Part shown: positions 27,813 through 37,100 of the stretch, piece by piece | How positions within the stretch are numbered: position 1 is the first letter of the stretch | Layout of the letters: each line of letters starts with the position of its first letter | Source: Rhizobium oryzihabitans | GTDB taxonomy: Bacteria > Pseudomonadota > Alphaproteobacteria > Rhizobiales > Rhizobiaceae | Assembly (NCBI RefSeq): GCF_010669145.1 | Contig: NZ_CP048632.1 | Location: forward strand, 2,242,001-2,306,000 | Direction of reading: 5' to 3' | DNA: 64,000 nucleotides | Notes under the pieces: generated by a model | Told to the model about the DNA's origin: nothing | Seen by the model: the letters and a program-made list of their open reading frames with translations, nothing else | Database searches by the model: none | Position numbers and translations under genes: made by a program

Positions 27813-30800
27813 ATGCATATTCTCGCCACCACATCCTCGTCTCTGGACGATCTGGTCGAGCCGGTTGATCTCAATCAGCCGCGATCGGATGTGGTGATGC
27901 TGTCTTTTTCGGCAAGCGATCTTGCCGGGCTGGAACAGGCATGGCGGCAGGTGGGGTCCAGACTTCCTTCCCTGTCCGCCGCCAACCTCTCCGAACTTCG
28001 GCATCCGATGTCAGTCGATCTGTGGATCGAAAAAACGGCGGAGCACGCCCGTGTCATCCTTATCCGGATTCTGGGCGGTGCGGAGCGCTGGCGTTACGGC
28101 GTGGATCAACTCTCCATAATGGCGCGACGGCGCGGCATAAAGCTTCTGTTATTGCCTGGTGAGTGCAGCGAGAGGGACGAGAAGCTGGAGGCGGCCTCGA
28201 CCGTCGATCGACAGACGCTTTCCTCAGTCCTCTCCTTCTTCCGTGAGGGTGGGCGGGAGAATATGGACCGGCTTGCCTCCGGGCTTTCGGTTCTTGCAAG
28301 CGGTGGCGCATGGCCGGATATCGAGGCCCAACCGCTGCCGAAAGCGGGTTTCTACCGGCCCGGTAAAGGCGTTGTGGATCAAGCGGAAGCCTGCGTGGGT
28401 TACCCCGCCGATGCACCTATTCTGCCCATTCTCTTTTACCGCTCCATGCTTCTGGCTTCGGATTCTGCGCCCGTCGATGCGCTGTTTCATGGGCTCGCAC
28501 AGCGCGGTTTTAGCCCTTTGCCGATTTTCGTCAGCGGCCTGAAGGATGCGGAGGCGATCCGCTTTCTTGAAACCGTGCTGCCGGATATCAAGCCCGCGGC
28601 CATTGTTGCCGCCACGGCTTTTGCCAGTCAGACGGACGACGGTGGCAAAACCCTGTTTGATCGCCTCGGCGTGCCGGTGTTTCAGGTGGTCATGGCGACG
28701 ACGCACCGCGACGGCTGGGCGGAAAATGCGCGCGGTCTCAACCCATCCGACCTTGCCATGCATGTGGTTTTGCCGGAACTCGATGGCCGGATTCTTGCCG
28801 GTGCTATCTCATTCAAACAGATGCGGACCGATGGCGGTGTCAGCCTCGTTAACACGCCGGAAGCGGATCGTGTCGAGCAGGTGGCAAACCGCATCGCTGC
28901 GTTTCTGCGGTTGAAACAGTCTGCGCCGCAGGAACGGCGGATCGTTATTTTGATGCCGGATTATCCGGGTGCTGCGCCGGGGCGCACCGGTTATGCCGTT
29001 GGTCTCGATGTGCCGCAAAGCGTGCTTGAAATGCTGCGCGATCTGGCCGCGGCCGGATATGCCGTTTCGGATATTCCCGAAACGGCGCGGGCTTTGCTGG
29101 ATTGTGTCGAGCAGCAGGAAGCGTCTGTCGAACTTTCAGCCTATCAGGATTTTCTCGCGGCTTTGCCTGACGGGGCTGCTGCCTCCGTGGATGCCACGTG
29201 GGGTTCCGCCGAACGGGATGATGCGCTAGCCAACGGCGCATTCCGTTTTCGCGTCGCTCGTTTCGGCCAGGTCTTTGTGGCGCTGGCGCCGGACCGGGGG
29301 CGGAACGAGGACCGCCGGGTGGATTACCATGACCCTGCCCTGCCGCCACGCCATGCGCTCGTCGCTTTCGGCGCCTGGATGCAGCGGGTCGCGGATGCGC
29401 ATGCCATCGTGCATGTGGGTGCGCATGGCACGCTTGAATGGTTGCCGGGCAAGACGGTGGCGCTTTCCCGCGATTGTTTTCCCGAGATCGTCGCTGGTTC
29501 GTTGCCGGTGATCTATCCGTTTATCGTTTCCAATCCGGGCGAGGCGGCCGTCGCCAAACGGCGGATTGCTGCTGTTACCATCGGCCATGTTCCGCCGGTG
29601 CTGGTACATGCCGGACTTTCGCCGGAACAATTGGCTTTGGAACAACTTGTCGATGAATATGCACAGGCGGACGGGCTTGACCGCCGCCGCCGTGACCGGT
29701 TGGCAAAACTGATCGTAGAGAAGGCACTGGAAACCGGGCTCGCGGCCGATGCGGGCGTGGGGGCTAAGGACGATGCCGATGCGGCGCTATCGCGCATTGA
29801 TGCCTTTCTCTGCGACCTGAAGGATTTTGCCATCAAGGATGGCCAGCATGTTTTTGGCCGCAGCCCTGAAGGCGAAATCGATCTTCTGAGGCTTGAAAGC
29901 GCTGCGGCGGAAAAAGCAGCGCTGCTTGCCGCGCTCGATGGCCGCCATATTGTCCCCGGCCCGTCAGGCGCGCCCGCGCGCGGGCGTCTCGATGTGCTGC
30001 CGACGGGTCGCAATCTTTATGCCGCCGATCCGCGCACCATGCCGACGCCGACGGCTTTCGAACTGGGCCGCATGGCGGGTGAAGAAGTGCTTCGGCACCA
30101 TCTGCAGTCCCATGGCGACTGGCCGAAACATCTGGTTTTTGATCTCTGGGGCAGCGCCAGCCTGCGCAATGGCGGCGAGGATGTGGCGCAGGCGCTGCAT
30201 CTGATGGGGGCGAGGCCGATCCATGACCCGGCCACGGGTCGCGTCACAGGCATCGAGGTTCTGCCGCCCGCCAGTATCGGGCGGCCGCGTGTCGACGTCA
30301 CATTCAGGATTTCCGGCTTGTTCCGCGACATGTTTCCAGCGCTCATTGCTCTTCTCGACGCAGCGGCCAAGGCCGTCGCGCGGCGGGATGAAGCGCCGGG
30401 CGACAATCCTCTGGCGGAAGAGGCGGTGGCACTCGGGCACATACCGGCACGTATCTTCGGCTCCGCACCCGGCACCTATGGCGCAGGTATTGAGGAAAAA
30501 CTCGCCAGCGGGAAATGGGAAGAACGTGAGGAACTGGGCCAGGCTTATCTCGATTCGGCAAGTCACGCCTTCGGCGGTGCCGATGGGCTTGAGATTTTCG
30601 AGAACGCCGGTTTTGTTGAGCTGGTACGTCGGGCCGACCTTCTCGTTCACACCGGTGACGATCCGGGCCGGGATCTTCTCGACGGCTCTTCCGATGTCGC
30701 CTTCATTGGGGGGTTTTCCGCCGCAAAGGCAGTACTTGGCGGCGTTGCCGATATTGTGGCGCTGGATACGACCGATCCCGCGCGTCCGCGCGCCCGGTCC

Positions 30801-31163
30801 ATTTCTCAGGCGCTGACCCGCGTGGTGCGGGCCCGCGCCGTCAACCCACGCTTCATTGCCGGCCAGATGCGGCACGGCCCGCGCGGCGCCGCGGAATTTG
30901 CCGAGACGGTTGACCGGCTGATCGGCTTTGCCGAAACCACCCATGCGGTTTCTTCCTCGCTGATCGAGGCGCTTTATGACGCCTATTTCGGCAATGAGGA
31001 CGTGCGCGATTTCATCCTGCGGGAAAATCCGAAGGCGGCGGAGGTGATGGCGACGCGCTTTTTATCCGCCCGTCGGCGCGGCCTGTGGCACAGCCGACGC
31101 AATGCGGTTGATGTGGAACTTGAAATGCTGATCCTGCCCCGTTCTGAAAGGGTCGGCGCATGA
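27813..31163 (+). CDS. cobN: Cobaltochelatase subunit CobN (short form)
   Basis: This 1116-residue large subunit of the ATP-dependent CobNST cobaltochelatase inserts cobalt into hydrogenobyrinic acid a,c-diamide. Conserved blocks include HPMSVDLWIEKT, the HVGAHGTLEWLPGKTVALS active-site region, YPFIVSNPGEA, and GPSGAPARGRLDVLPTGRNLY. P. denitrificans CobN has about 1275 residues. Here the segment that normally separates HVFGRSPEG from DGRHIVPGPSGAP is reduced to about 30 residues. The frame is continuous, so this is a shortened protein, not a frameshift. It overlaps cobG by 4 bases. cobS and cobT are not in the window. Confidence 0.93.
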   Translation: MHILATTSSSLDDLVEPVDLNQPRSDVVMLSFSASDLAGLEQAWRQVGSRLPSLSAANLSELRHPMSVDLWIEKTAEHARVILIRILGGAERWRYGVDQLSIMARRRGIKLLLLPGECSERDEKLEAASTVDRQTLSSVLSFFREGGRENMDRLASGLSVLASGGAWPDIEAQPLPKAGFYRPGKGVVDQAEACVGYPADAPILPILFYRSMLLASDSAPVDALFHGLAQRGFSPLPIFVSGLKDAEAIRFLETVLPDIKPAAIVAATAFASQTDDGGKTLFDRLGVPVFQVVMATTHRDGWAENARGLNPSDLAMHVVLPELDGRILAGAISFKQMRTDGGVSLVNTPEADRVEQVANRIAAFLRLKQSAPQERRIVILMPDYPGAAPGRTGYAVGLDVPQSVLEMLRDLAAAGYAVSDIPETARALLDCVEQQEASVELSAYQDFLAALPDGAAASVDATWGSAERDDALANGAFRFRVARFGQVFVALAPDRGRNEDRRVDYHDPALPPRHALVAFGAWMQRVADAHAIVHVGAHGTLEWLPGKTVALSRDCFPEIVAGSLPVIYPFIVSNPGEAAVAKRRIAAVTIGHVPPVLVHAGLSPEQLALEQLVDEYAQADGLDRRRRDRLAKLIVEKALETGLAADAGVGAKDDADAALSRIDAFLCDLKDFAIKDGQHVFGRSPEGEIDLLRLESAAAEKAALLAALDGRHIVPGPSGAPARGRLDVLPTGRNLYAADPRTMPTPTAFELGRMAGEEVLRHHLQSHGDWPKHLVFDLWGSASLRNGGEDVAQALHLMGARPIHDPATGRVTGIEVLPPASIGRPRVDVTFRISGLFRDMFPALIALLDAAAKAVARRDEAPGDNPLAEEAVALGHIPARIFGSAPGTYGAGIEEKLASGKWEEREELGQAYLDSASHAFGGADGLEIFENAGFVELVRRADLLVHTGDDPGRDLLDGSSDVAFIGGFSAAKAVLGGVADIVALDTTDPARPRARSISQALTRVVRARAVNPRFIAGQMRHGPRGAAEFAETVDRLIGFAETTHAVSSSLIEALYDAYFGNEDVRDFILRENPKAAEVMATRFLSARRRGLWHSRRNAVDVELEMLILPRSERVGA

Positions 31164-32517
31164 GGACGGCCCCTTCCGATCCGGTCCAGCCATTTGGCCG
31201 CCGTGGGACGTGTCCGGCCTTGTCGACCCCGATGCTGACCGGTGACGGATACCTGTCACGCATCGCATTCGAGGCTGATATTGCGCCCCATGACATGATA
31301 GCGCTTTGCGAACTTGCCGAGCGGCACGGCAACGGGCTGATCGACATCACGGCACGCGGCAGCCTGCAATTTCGCGGCCTGACGCGGGAAAGCGCCTGCG
31401 ACCTGGAGAATGATGTTCTGGCGCTCGGTTTGCCGCTTCGCGACGGACTGGCAGTCGAGACCTCACCCCTTGCCGGCCGGGACGATCAGGAAATCGCCGA
31501 TGGCAGTTCTCTTGCCGGCGAGATTCGCAGAGAGGCTGCTGCGCTGGCGCTGCATGAAAAGCTCGCCGCCAAAATGTCCGTCGTCATCGATGGGGGCGGC
31601 CGTCTTTCCATGGGCGATTTGCTGGCCGATATCCGCCTGAAAGCGGTGCGGCTTGAGGGCCGCGTTTTCTGGCAATTGTCTGTCGGGGGCCGGAGAGCAA
31701 GGCGTTGCGCGCGGGATTTGTCGAGGCCGACAAGGCGGCGGATGTTGTCCTGTTGCTGCTCGTTCATCTGGCCGGCAAGGGACCGCTTGCCCGGGGCCGT
31801 GATCTAGATTTGCGAACGATAAAGGCGATTTGCGGAGACCGCCTGGTGGATAGGGAGATTGAAGGCGAGACGCCCGCGACTTCTTTGCCGCTGGGGTTGA
31901 TGGCGATCGGCAACGGCACTTTCGCTGCCGGTGTCGGACCTGCTTTTGCGCAAGTCAGTGCCTCCGATCTGTCGCGGCTCTGTGATCTGGCGCGCGCAGT
32001 TGATATCGAAACATTGCGACCCTCGGTCAATCATAGCCTGCTATTTTTCGGGTCACCGGATGCTTGCCGTGCATTGATCCAGACCGCGGGCACTTCCGGT
32101 TTCATCACAAGGGCAGGTGATGCGCGGTCTTCCATCGCCGTCTGTCCCGGCGCGCCGGGATGCGCTTCGGCGTTCTTTCCCACCCATGATCTGGCCGCCT
32201 TTGCATCCGAGGAATGCGCCTCGTTGCTCGACGGCTCCTTCACGCTGCATATCTCCGGCTGCGGCAAGGGTTGCGCGCATCCCGCCGCGTCGCTCTTGAC
32301 CTTTTCCGGCACCGTCGATGGCCTGGCCTTTTCGATTTCGGGCCGCGCCTGCGACCCGCAGGACGGTATTTTACCTTTAGAGCAACAGAGGACGGCGCTT
32401 TCGCGGCTTGCCCGTCTTTACGAAAAAGAACATAAGCCCGGGGAAAACGCTGCCAACCTCATCGCCCGCCTGGGCAGAGAGGCAATCGCTGCGGCGCTTC
32501 GACAGGATGACCGATGA
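31160..32517 (+). pseudogene. cobG: Precorrin-3B synthase CobG, frameshifted
   Basis: Two frames together encode a normal-sized CobG of about 450 residues. The first (from 31160) reads through RGSLQFRGLT to WQLSVGG and then loses homology; the second continues as PESKALRAGFVEAD to 32517. One extra G in the five-G run at 31685-31689 joins them. The C-terminal half has the 4Fe-4S cysteines in CPGAPGC and GCGKGC. CobG is the O2-dependent enzyme that prepares ring contraction, so it marks the aerobic pathway. The gene is embedded in an otherwise intact operon, which makes a sequencing indel a serious possibility. Confidence 0.85.
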
Positions 32518-33146
32518 CCGACCATGACTATATTCGCGACGGCAATGCGATCTATGAGCGCTCCTTCGCCATTGTCCGCGAAGAAGCGGATTTATCCGCC
32601 TTTACCGAAGAACAGGCGGATATTGCCGTTCGCATGATCCACGCCTGCGGGCAGGTGGAGGCGGCCAGCCATTTCCGGTTCTCACCGGATTTCGTTGCCG
32701 CCGCACGCGGCGCTTTGCTGGCGGGCAAGCCCATACTTTGCGATGCGGAAATGGTTGCCCATGGCGTGACCCGCGCTCGCCTTCCGGCCAATAATGACGT
32801 GATTTGCACCCTTCGCGATCCGCGCACGCCGGAACTTGCAAAAAAGATCGGCAACACCCGCTCCGCCGCAGCGCTCGATCTCTGGGCGGACAAGCTGGAC
32901 GGCGCTCTCGTTGCCATTGGCAACGCGCCAACAGCACTGTTCTATCTTCTGGAAATGCTGGAAAAAGGCGCTGCACGTCCTGCCGCCATCATCGGCATGC
33001 CGGTCGGTTTTGTCGGCGCGGCGGAATCGAAGGATGCGTTGGAGGCTAGTTCGCTCGGCATTCCTTATGCCATCGTCAAGGGACGCATGGGTGGCTCGGC
33101 CATGACGGCTGCCGCCGTCAACGCGGTTGCGAGGGCAGGTCTGTGA
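32514..33146 (+). CDS. cobH: Precorrin-8X methylmutase CobH
   Basis: This 210-residue protein moves the C11 methyl group to C12, giving hydrogenobyrinic acid. The catalytic histidine lies in MIHACGQVEAASHF near residue 43, and the conserved GNAPTALFYLLEML, GMPVGFVGAAESK and GRMGGSAMTAAAVNA blocks are present. ATG overlaps the cobG stop, and the cobI GTG overlaps its own stop. Confidence 0.95.
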   Translation: MTDHDYIRDGNAIYERSFAIVREEADLSAFTEEQADIAVRMIHACGQVEAASHFRFSPDFVAAARGALLAGKPILCDAEMVAHGVTRARLPANNDVICTLRDPRTPELAKKIGNTRSAAALDLWADKLDGALVAIGNAPTALFYLLEMLEKGAARPAAIIGMPVGFVGAAESKDALEASSLGIPYAIVKGRMGGSAMTAAAVNAVARAGL

Positions 33147-33910
33147 GCGCTGCTCTTTTTGAACACACCAAGGGTAAACTGGTCGGTGTCGGAACCGGCC
33201 CTGGCGATCCCGAGCTTCTGACGCTGAAAGCCGTGCGCGCCATCGAAAATGCCGATGTCCTTGCCTTCTTCTGCAAGAAAGGCAGCAGCGGCAATGGTCG
33301 CGGCATCGTTGAGGCCTTCATTCGTCCGGGCACGCTGGAAATGCCGCTGGTCTATCCGGTCACCGTCGAGAGCGACAAAAACGGCGAGGACTATCGCGGC
33401 GCAATCGCCGCCTTTTTCGATCAGTCGGCCATGGATATTGCTGCCCATCTCGATGCCGGGCGCAATGTCGCCGTGCTGTCGGAAGGCGATCCGCTGTTTT
33501 ACGGCTCCTATATGCACCTTCATCTGCGGCTTGCGCCCTCCTATGAGGCGGAGGTCGTCGCTGGCATCACCGCCATGTCCGGCTGCTGGTCGATGGCCGG
33601 TCTACCGCTGGTGCAGGGTGACGATATCTTGAGCGTGCTTCCCGGCACGCTGGCGGAAGATGTGCTGACAGAGCGCCTGTCCGGCACGGATGGCGCCGTG
33701 ATCATGAAGGTGGGGCGCAACCTGCCGAAGATCCGCCGGGCGTTGGAAAAAGCCGGCAAGCTTAACGAGGCGCTTTATGTCGAGCGCGGCACCATGGCGA
33801 ACAGCCATGCCGTGCCGCTGATCGAGCGGGACGCATCGCCCGCGCCCTATTTTTCGCTGGTTCTGGTGCCGGGCTGGAAAACCAGACCCGCTGGCGGTGA
33901 AACGCCATGA
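33143..33910 (+). CDS. cobI: Precorrin-2 C20-methyltransferase CobI
   Basis: This 255-residue SAM-dependent methyltransferase of the tetrapyrrole methylase fold starts with VGVGTGPGDPELLTLKAVRAI, followed by the LSEGDPLFYGSYMHL motif and GITAMSGCWSMAGLPL. It makes precorrin-3A from precorrin-2. The start is GTG at 33143 overlapping the cobH stop. It overlaps cobJ by 4 bases. Confidence 0.94.
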   Translation: MSAALFEHTKGKLVGVGTGPGDPELLTLKAVRAIENADVLAFFCKKGSSGNGRGIVEAFIRPGTLEMPLVYPVTVESDKNGEDYRGAIAAFFDQSAMDIAAHLDAGRNVAVLSEGDPLFYGSYMHLHLRLAPSYEAEVVAGITAMSGCWSMAGLPLVQGDDILSVLPGTLAEDVLTERLSGTDGAVIMKVGRNLPKIRRALEKAGKLNEALYVERGTMANSHAVPLIERDASPAPYFSLVLVPGWKTRPAGGETP

Positions 33911-34668
33911 CCGGCCGGCTGGTGGTTGTCGGCCTCGGCCCCGGCAGTGCGGCGCAGGTGACACCGGAAGCGCTCGCCGCCGTTGAAGCATCAGAGGATT
34001 TCTTCGGTTATATTCCCTATCTCGACCGTCTGGCGCTCAGACCCGGCCAGCGCCGCCATGCCTCTGATAATCGCGAGGAAATCTCCCGCGCCCAACAGGC
34101 GCTGCGGCTTGCCGCCGCTGGCGGCAAGGTCTGTGTGGTTTCGGGCGGCGATCCCGGCGTTTTCGCCATGGCGGCGGCGGTTTGCGAGGCGATTGAAAAC
34201 GGCCCGTCTGAATGGCGCGAGATAGACTTTTCGGTCGTGCCGGGCGTGACGGCGATGCTCGCTGTTGCCGCAAGAGCCGGCGCGCCTCTCGGGCATGATT
34301 TCTGCGCCATTTCGCTGTCGGACAATTTGAAGCCCTGGGGCATTATCGAAAAGCGGCTTATCGCGGCGGCGGAAGCCGGATTCGTGATGGCCTTCTACAA
34401 TCCCGTAAGCAAGGCGCGCCCGCACCAGCTTGGCACCGCCTTCGATCTCTTGCGGGCACATTTGCCCGGTTCGGTGCCGGTGATCTTCGGCCGGGCGGCA
34501 GGCCGGGCGGATGAACGTATCCGGGTCGTGCCTTTGTCGGAAGCATCAAGCGATATGGCGGATATGGCCACCTGCATCATCGTCGGCTCGGTGGAAACGC
34601 GTCTGATCGAACGCTCCGAGAAAGACCCGCTGGTCTATTCGCCACGTTTTTCGAAAAGAGAAAGCTGA
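33907..34668 (+). CDS. cobJ: Precorrin-3B C17-methyltransferase CobJ
   Basis: This 253-residue tetrapyrrole methylase has VVGLGPGSAAQVTPEAL at the start, VSGGDPGVFAMAAAVCEAIE, VPGVTAMLAVAARAGAPLGHDFCAISLSD and the MAFYNPVSKARPHQL segment typical of CobJ/CbiH. It methylates C17 and performs ring contraction to precorrin-4. Its last 34 bases overlap the 3' end of cobK, which runs the other way. Confidence 0.95.
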   Translation: MTGRLVVVGLGPGSAAQVTPEALAAVEASEDFFGYIPYLDRLALRPGQRRHASDNREEISRAQQALRLAAAGGKVCVVSGGDPGVFAMAAAVCEAIENGPSEWREIDFSVVPGVTAMLAVAARAGAPLGHDFCAISLSDNLKPWGIIEKRLIAAAEAGFVMAFYNPVSKARPHQLGTAFDLLRAHLPGSVPVIFGRAAGRADERIRVVPLSEASSDMADMATCIIVGSVETRLIERSEKDPLVYSPRFSKRES

Positions 34669-35411
34669 TGGCGGATGGTGGTGAGCGCAGTCGCTACATC
34701 AGGCACGTTCGCGTCATTGGCGTCGTTCCGCTTGGGCGGCCGCTCGATCATGATGACCGGAACGCCGAGACGCCTCGCCGCTTCGATCTTGTCATAACTG
34801 GCACTGCCGCCGGAATTCTTGGAAATAACAGTCTCGATACTGTTTTCTTCCAGCATGCGGATTTCGTCATTGAGCGCAAAGGGGCCGCGTGCGGTGATAT
34901 AGTGCGCATCCGGCACCTTGAGCGGCGGCTCCACCGGATCGACGCTGCGGATAAGATAGCGGTGCTGAGGGGCGGCTTCGAAAGGGAGAAGTTCCTGCCG
35001 TCCGAGCGCCAGAAACACGCGCTTGCCTTCGCTGCCGAGCGCCGTAACGGCCTGTTCGACGGTATCGACACTCTGCCACCTGTCACCCGGCTGGCGCTGC
35101 CAGGCGGGGCGCGAAAGCGCTACGAGCGGAACTTTGGCAAGTCGGGCTGCCTCGATGGCGTTGGCGGAAATCCTCGCCGCATAGGGATGGGTGGCGTCCA
35201 CGAGAATATCGAAGCCCTCGGCGCGAATGAAATCCGCAAGACCCGTCGCACCGCCAAATCCGCCGCTGCGCATCGGCACGGGCTGTTCCACTGGCGAAAG
35301 CGTGCGTCCGGCCATGGAGAGCAGGATTCGGTAGCCGGAGTCCTCTGCCAGCCTGCCGGCCAGAATGCGGGCATCCGCCGTGCCGCCAAGGATGAGTATG
35401 GAGCGTGTCAT
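34635..35411 (-). CDS. cobK: Precorrin-6A reductase CobK
   Basis: The ATG at 35411 gives 258 residues starting MTRSILILGGTADARILA; a GTG at 35447 would add 12. The NADPH-dependent reductase has ILILGGTADARILAGRLA at the N-terminus, DATHPYAARISANA, and VISKNSGGSASYDKIEAA. It is the only gene on the minus strand inside the cobN-cobM series, with its 3' end overlapping cobJ by 34 bases and its start overlapping the cobL start by 2 bases. How it is expressed in step with the others is unclear, since no separate promoter is obvious. Confidence 0.92.
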   Translation of the reverse strand: MTRSILILGGTADARILAGRLAEDSGYRILLSMAGRTLSPVEQPVPMRSGGFGGATGLADFIRAEGFDILVDATHPYAARISANAIEAARLAKVPLVALSRPAWQRQPGDRWQSVDTVEQAVTALGSEGKRVFLALGRQELLPFEAAPQHRYLIRSVDPVEPPLKVPDAHYITARGPFALNDEIRMLEENSIETVISKNSGGSASYDKIEAARRLGVPVIMIERPPKRNDANDANVPDVATALTTIRHQLSLFEKRGE

Positions 35412-36687
35412 GACGTCTGAATATTCTGGAACGGACAACGCTTCCACTCAAAAGAAGGCTTCCGCTGAAAAGAAAGAGAAGCCGTGGCTTTCCATCGTTG
35501 GCATTGGCGAGGATGGGTTTGAGGGGCTCGGCCGGAATGCCATTGCGGCAATAGAGGCGGCCGAGATCGTTTTCGGCGGCAAACGCCATCTGGAACTGGC
35601 GGCCGCGGCCATTCATAGCGAAGCGCGCCCTTGGCCGGTGCCGTTCGATGCGGAGATGAGCGATGTCGTGGCGTTGCGCGGCGGCAAAGTCTGCGTGCTC
35701 GCCTCCGGCGATCCGTTCTTTTATGGTGTCGGCGTTACACTTCTGCGGCGAATCAATGCGGATGAGACAGTCTGCTATCCATCGCCTTCCGCCTTTTCGC
35801 TTGCCGCGGCGCGGCTTGGCTGGGCCTTGCAGTCTGTCGACTGCGTGTCGTTGCATGGGCGCTCCATCGATCTTTTGCGACCGCACCTGCATCCGGGTGC
35901 AAGGATCATCGCGCTGACTTCGGATGAACGTGCGCCGGCTCTGATCGCGGAACTGCTGACCAGTTCGGGTTTCGGCCAGTCGGAATTTGTCCTGCTTGAA
36001 GCTTTGGGCGGACAGCGGGAAAAGCGGCGGCAGGTCAGGGCGGCTGATTTTGCCTTTGACGACATAGATCCGTTGAACGTCGTGGCCATCGATGTTGTCG
36101 CTGCTGAGGGCGCACGTGTTCTGCCTTTTGCACAGGGGCTTGATGACAGCCTGTTTGAGCATGACGGGCAGATCACCAAGCGTGAAATTCGTGCCGTGAC
36201 GCTTTCATCGCTGGCCCCGCGCCGGGGCGAGTTGCTGTGGGATATCGGTGCCGGTTCGGGTTCAATCGGTATCGAATGGATGCTGTCGCACCCCTCGCTT
36301 CGTGCCATCGCCATAGAGCATCACCCGGAAAGGGCGGAACGTATCGCCCGTAATGCCGAGGCATTTGGCGTTCCGGGGCTTGAAGTCCTGATCGGTGCGG
36401 CACCTGCGGCTTTTGAGGGCCTGCCTCAACCGGATGCGATCTTCATTGGTGGTGGCGGCAGCGAAGCGGGTGTGCTGGAAGGCGCCATGCAGGCCCTGAA
36501 ACCGGGCGGACGGCTGGTCGCCAATGCGGTGACGCTGGAAATGGAGGCGGTGTTATTCGATGCCCATGCGCGACTTGGCGGTTCTATGATCCGTCTCGAC
36601 GTGTCGCGCGTTGTTGCTCTCGGCTCCATGTCTGGCTGGCGTCCGGCGATGCCGGTGACGCAGTGGAGCTGGGTCAAGCCATGCTGA
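35410..36687 (+). CDS. cobL: Precorrin-6Y C5,15-methyltransferase (decarboxylating) CobL
   Basis: This 425-residue fusion joins a CbiE-like methylase domain (IVGIGEDGFEGLGRNA, LASGDPFFYGVGVTLLRR) with a CbiT-like domain (LLWDIGAGSGSIGIEWM near residue 275, then FIGGGGSEAGVLEGA). It methylates C5 and C15 and decarboxylates the C12 acetate. The ATG at 35410 is preceded by GGAG 7 bases upstream. This ATG and the cobK ATG share the four bases CATG. An earlier in-frame start at 35365 would overlap cobK further and is less likely. Confidence 0.93.
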   Translation: MTSEYSGTDNASTQKKASAEKKEKPWLSIVGIGEDGFEGLGRNAIAAIEAAEIVFGGKRHLELAAAAIHSEARPWPVPFDAEMSDVVALRGGKVCVLASGDPFFYGVGVTLLRRINADETVCYPSPSAFSLAAARLGWALQSVDCVSLHGRSIDLLRPHLHPGARIIALTSDERAPALIAELLTSSGFGQSEFVLLEALGGQREKRRQVRAADFAFDDIDPLNVVAIDVVAAEGARVLPFAQGLDDSLFEHDGQITKREIRAVTLSSLAPRRGELLWDIGAGSGSIGIEWMLSHPSLRAIAIEHHPERAERIARNAEAFGVPGLEVLIGAAPAAFEGLPQPDAIFIGGGGSEAGVLEGAMQALKPGGRLVANAVTLEMEAVLFDAHARLGGSMIRLDVSRVVALGSMSGWRPAMPVTQWSWVKPC

Positions 36688-37100
36688 CCGTCGCTGGTAT
36701 AGGCTGCCGTAAAGGCACGGGTTCGGATGCAATTATAGCAGCCGTGCGCGCCGCCGAGCTTGCTTTCGGCGTGACCGTCGAATGCCTGGCGACTGCGCCG
36801 CTCAAGGCAGAAGAAGCTGGTCTTGTGGAAGCGGCGAAACGCCTGTCGTTGCCGCTTGAAATCGCATCGCAGGAATGGCTCGAGGCGGTTGCTTCGAAAA
36901 CAATGACATTTTCACAGGCAAGCCTCGATCATGCCGGGACGCCCAGCGTCAGTGAAGCGGCGGCACTTGCCGCAGCCGGAGAAAATGCGCGGCTGGTTGC
37001 GGCGCGTCTTGTGGTTGGCGATGTGACGGTGGCTATCGCCACGACAAGGGATGCGTCACATGACCGCGAGCGTGCCATCGAACATGGAGAACAACAATGA
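36681..37100 (+). CDS. cobE: CobE / CbiG C-terminal domain protein
   Basis: The ATG at 36681 gives a 139-residue protein overlapping the cobL stop by 7 bases. It starts [17 protein letters not shown] and has [13 protein letters not shown] and [12 protein letters not shown], the pattern of CobE and of the C-terminal domain of CbiG. In the anaerobic pathway CbiG opens the lactone of cobalt-precorrin-5A; the role of the free CobE domain in the aerobic pathway is less certain. Position between cobL and cobM supports the call. Confidence 0.88.
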   Translation: MLTVAGIGCRKGTGSDAIIAAVRAAELAFGVTVECLATAPLKAEEAGLVEAAKRLSLPLEIASQEWLEAVASKTMTFSQASLDHAGTPSVSEAAALAAAGENARLVAARLVVGDVTVAIATTRDASHDRERAIEHGEQQ

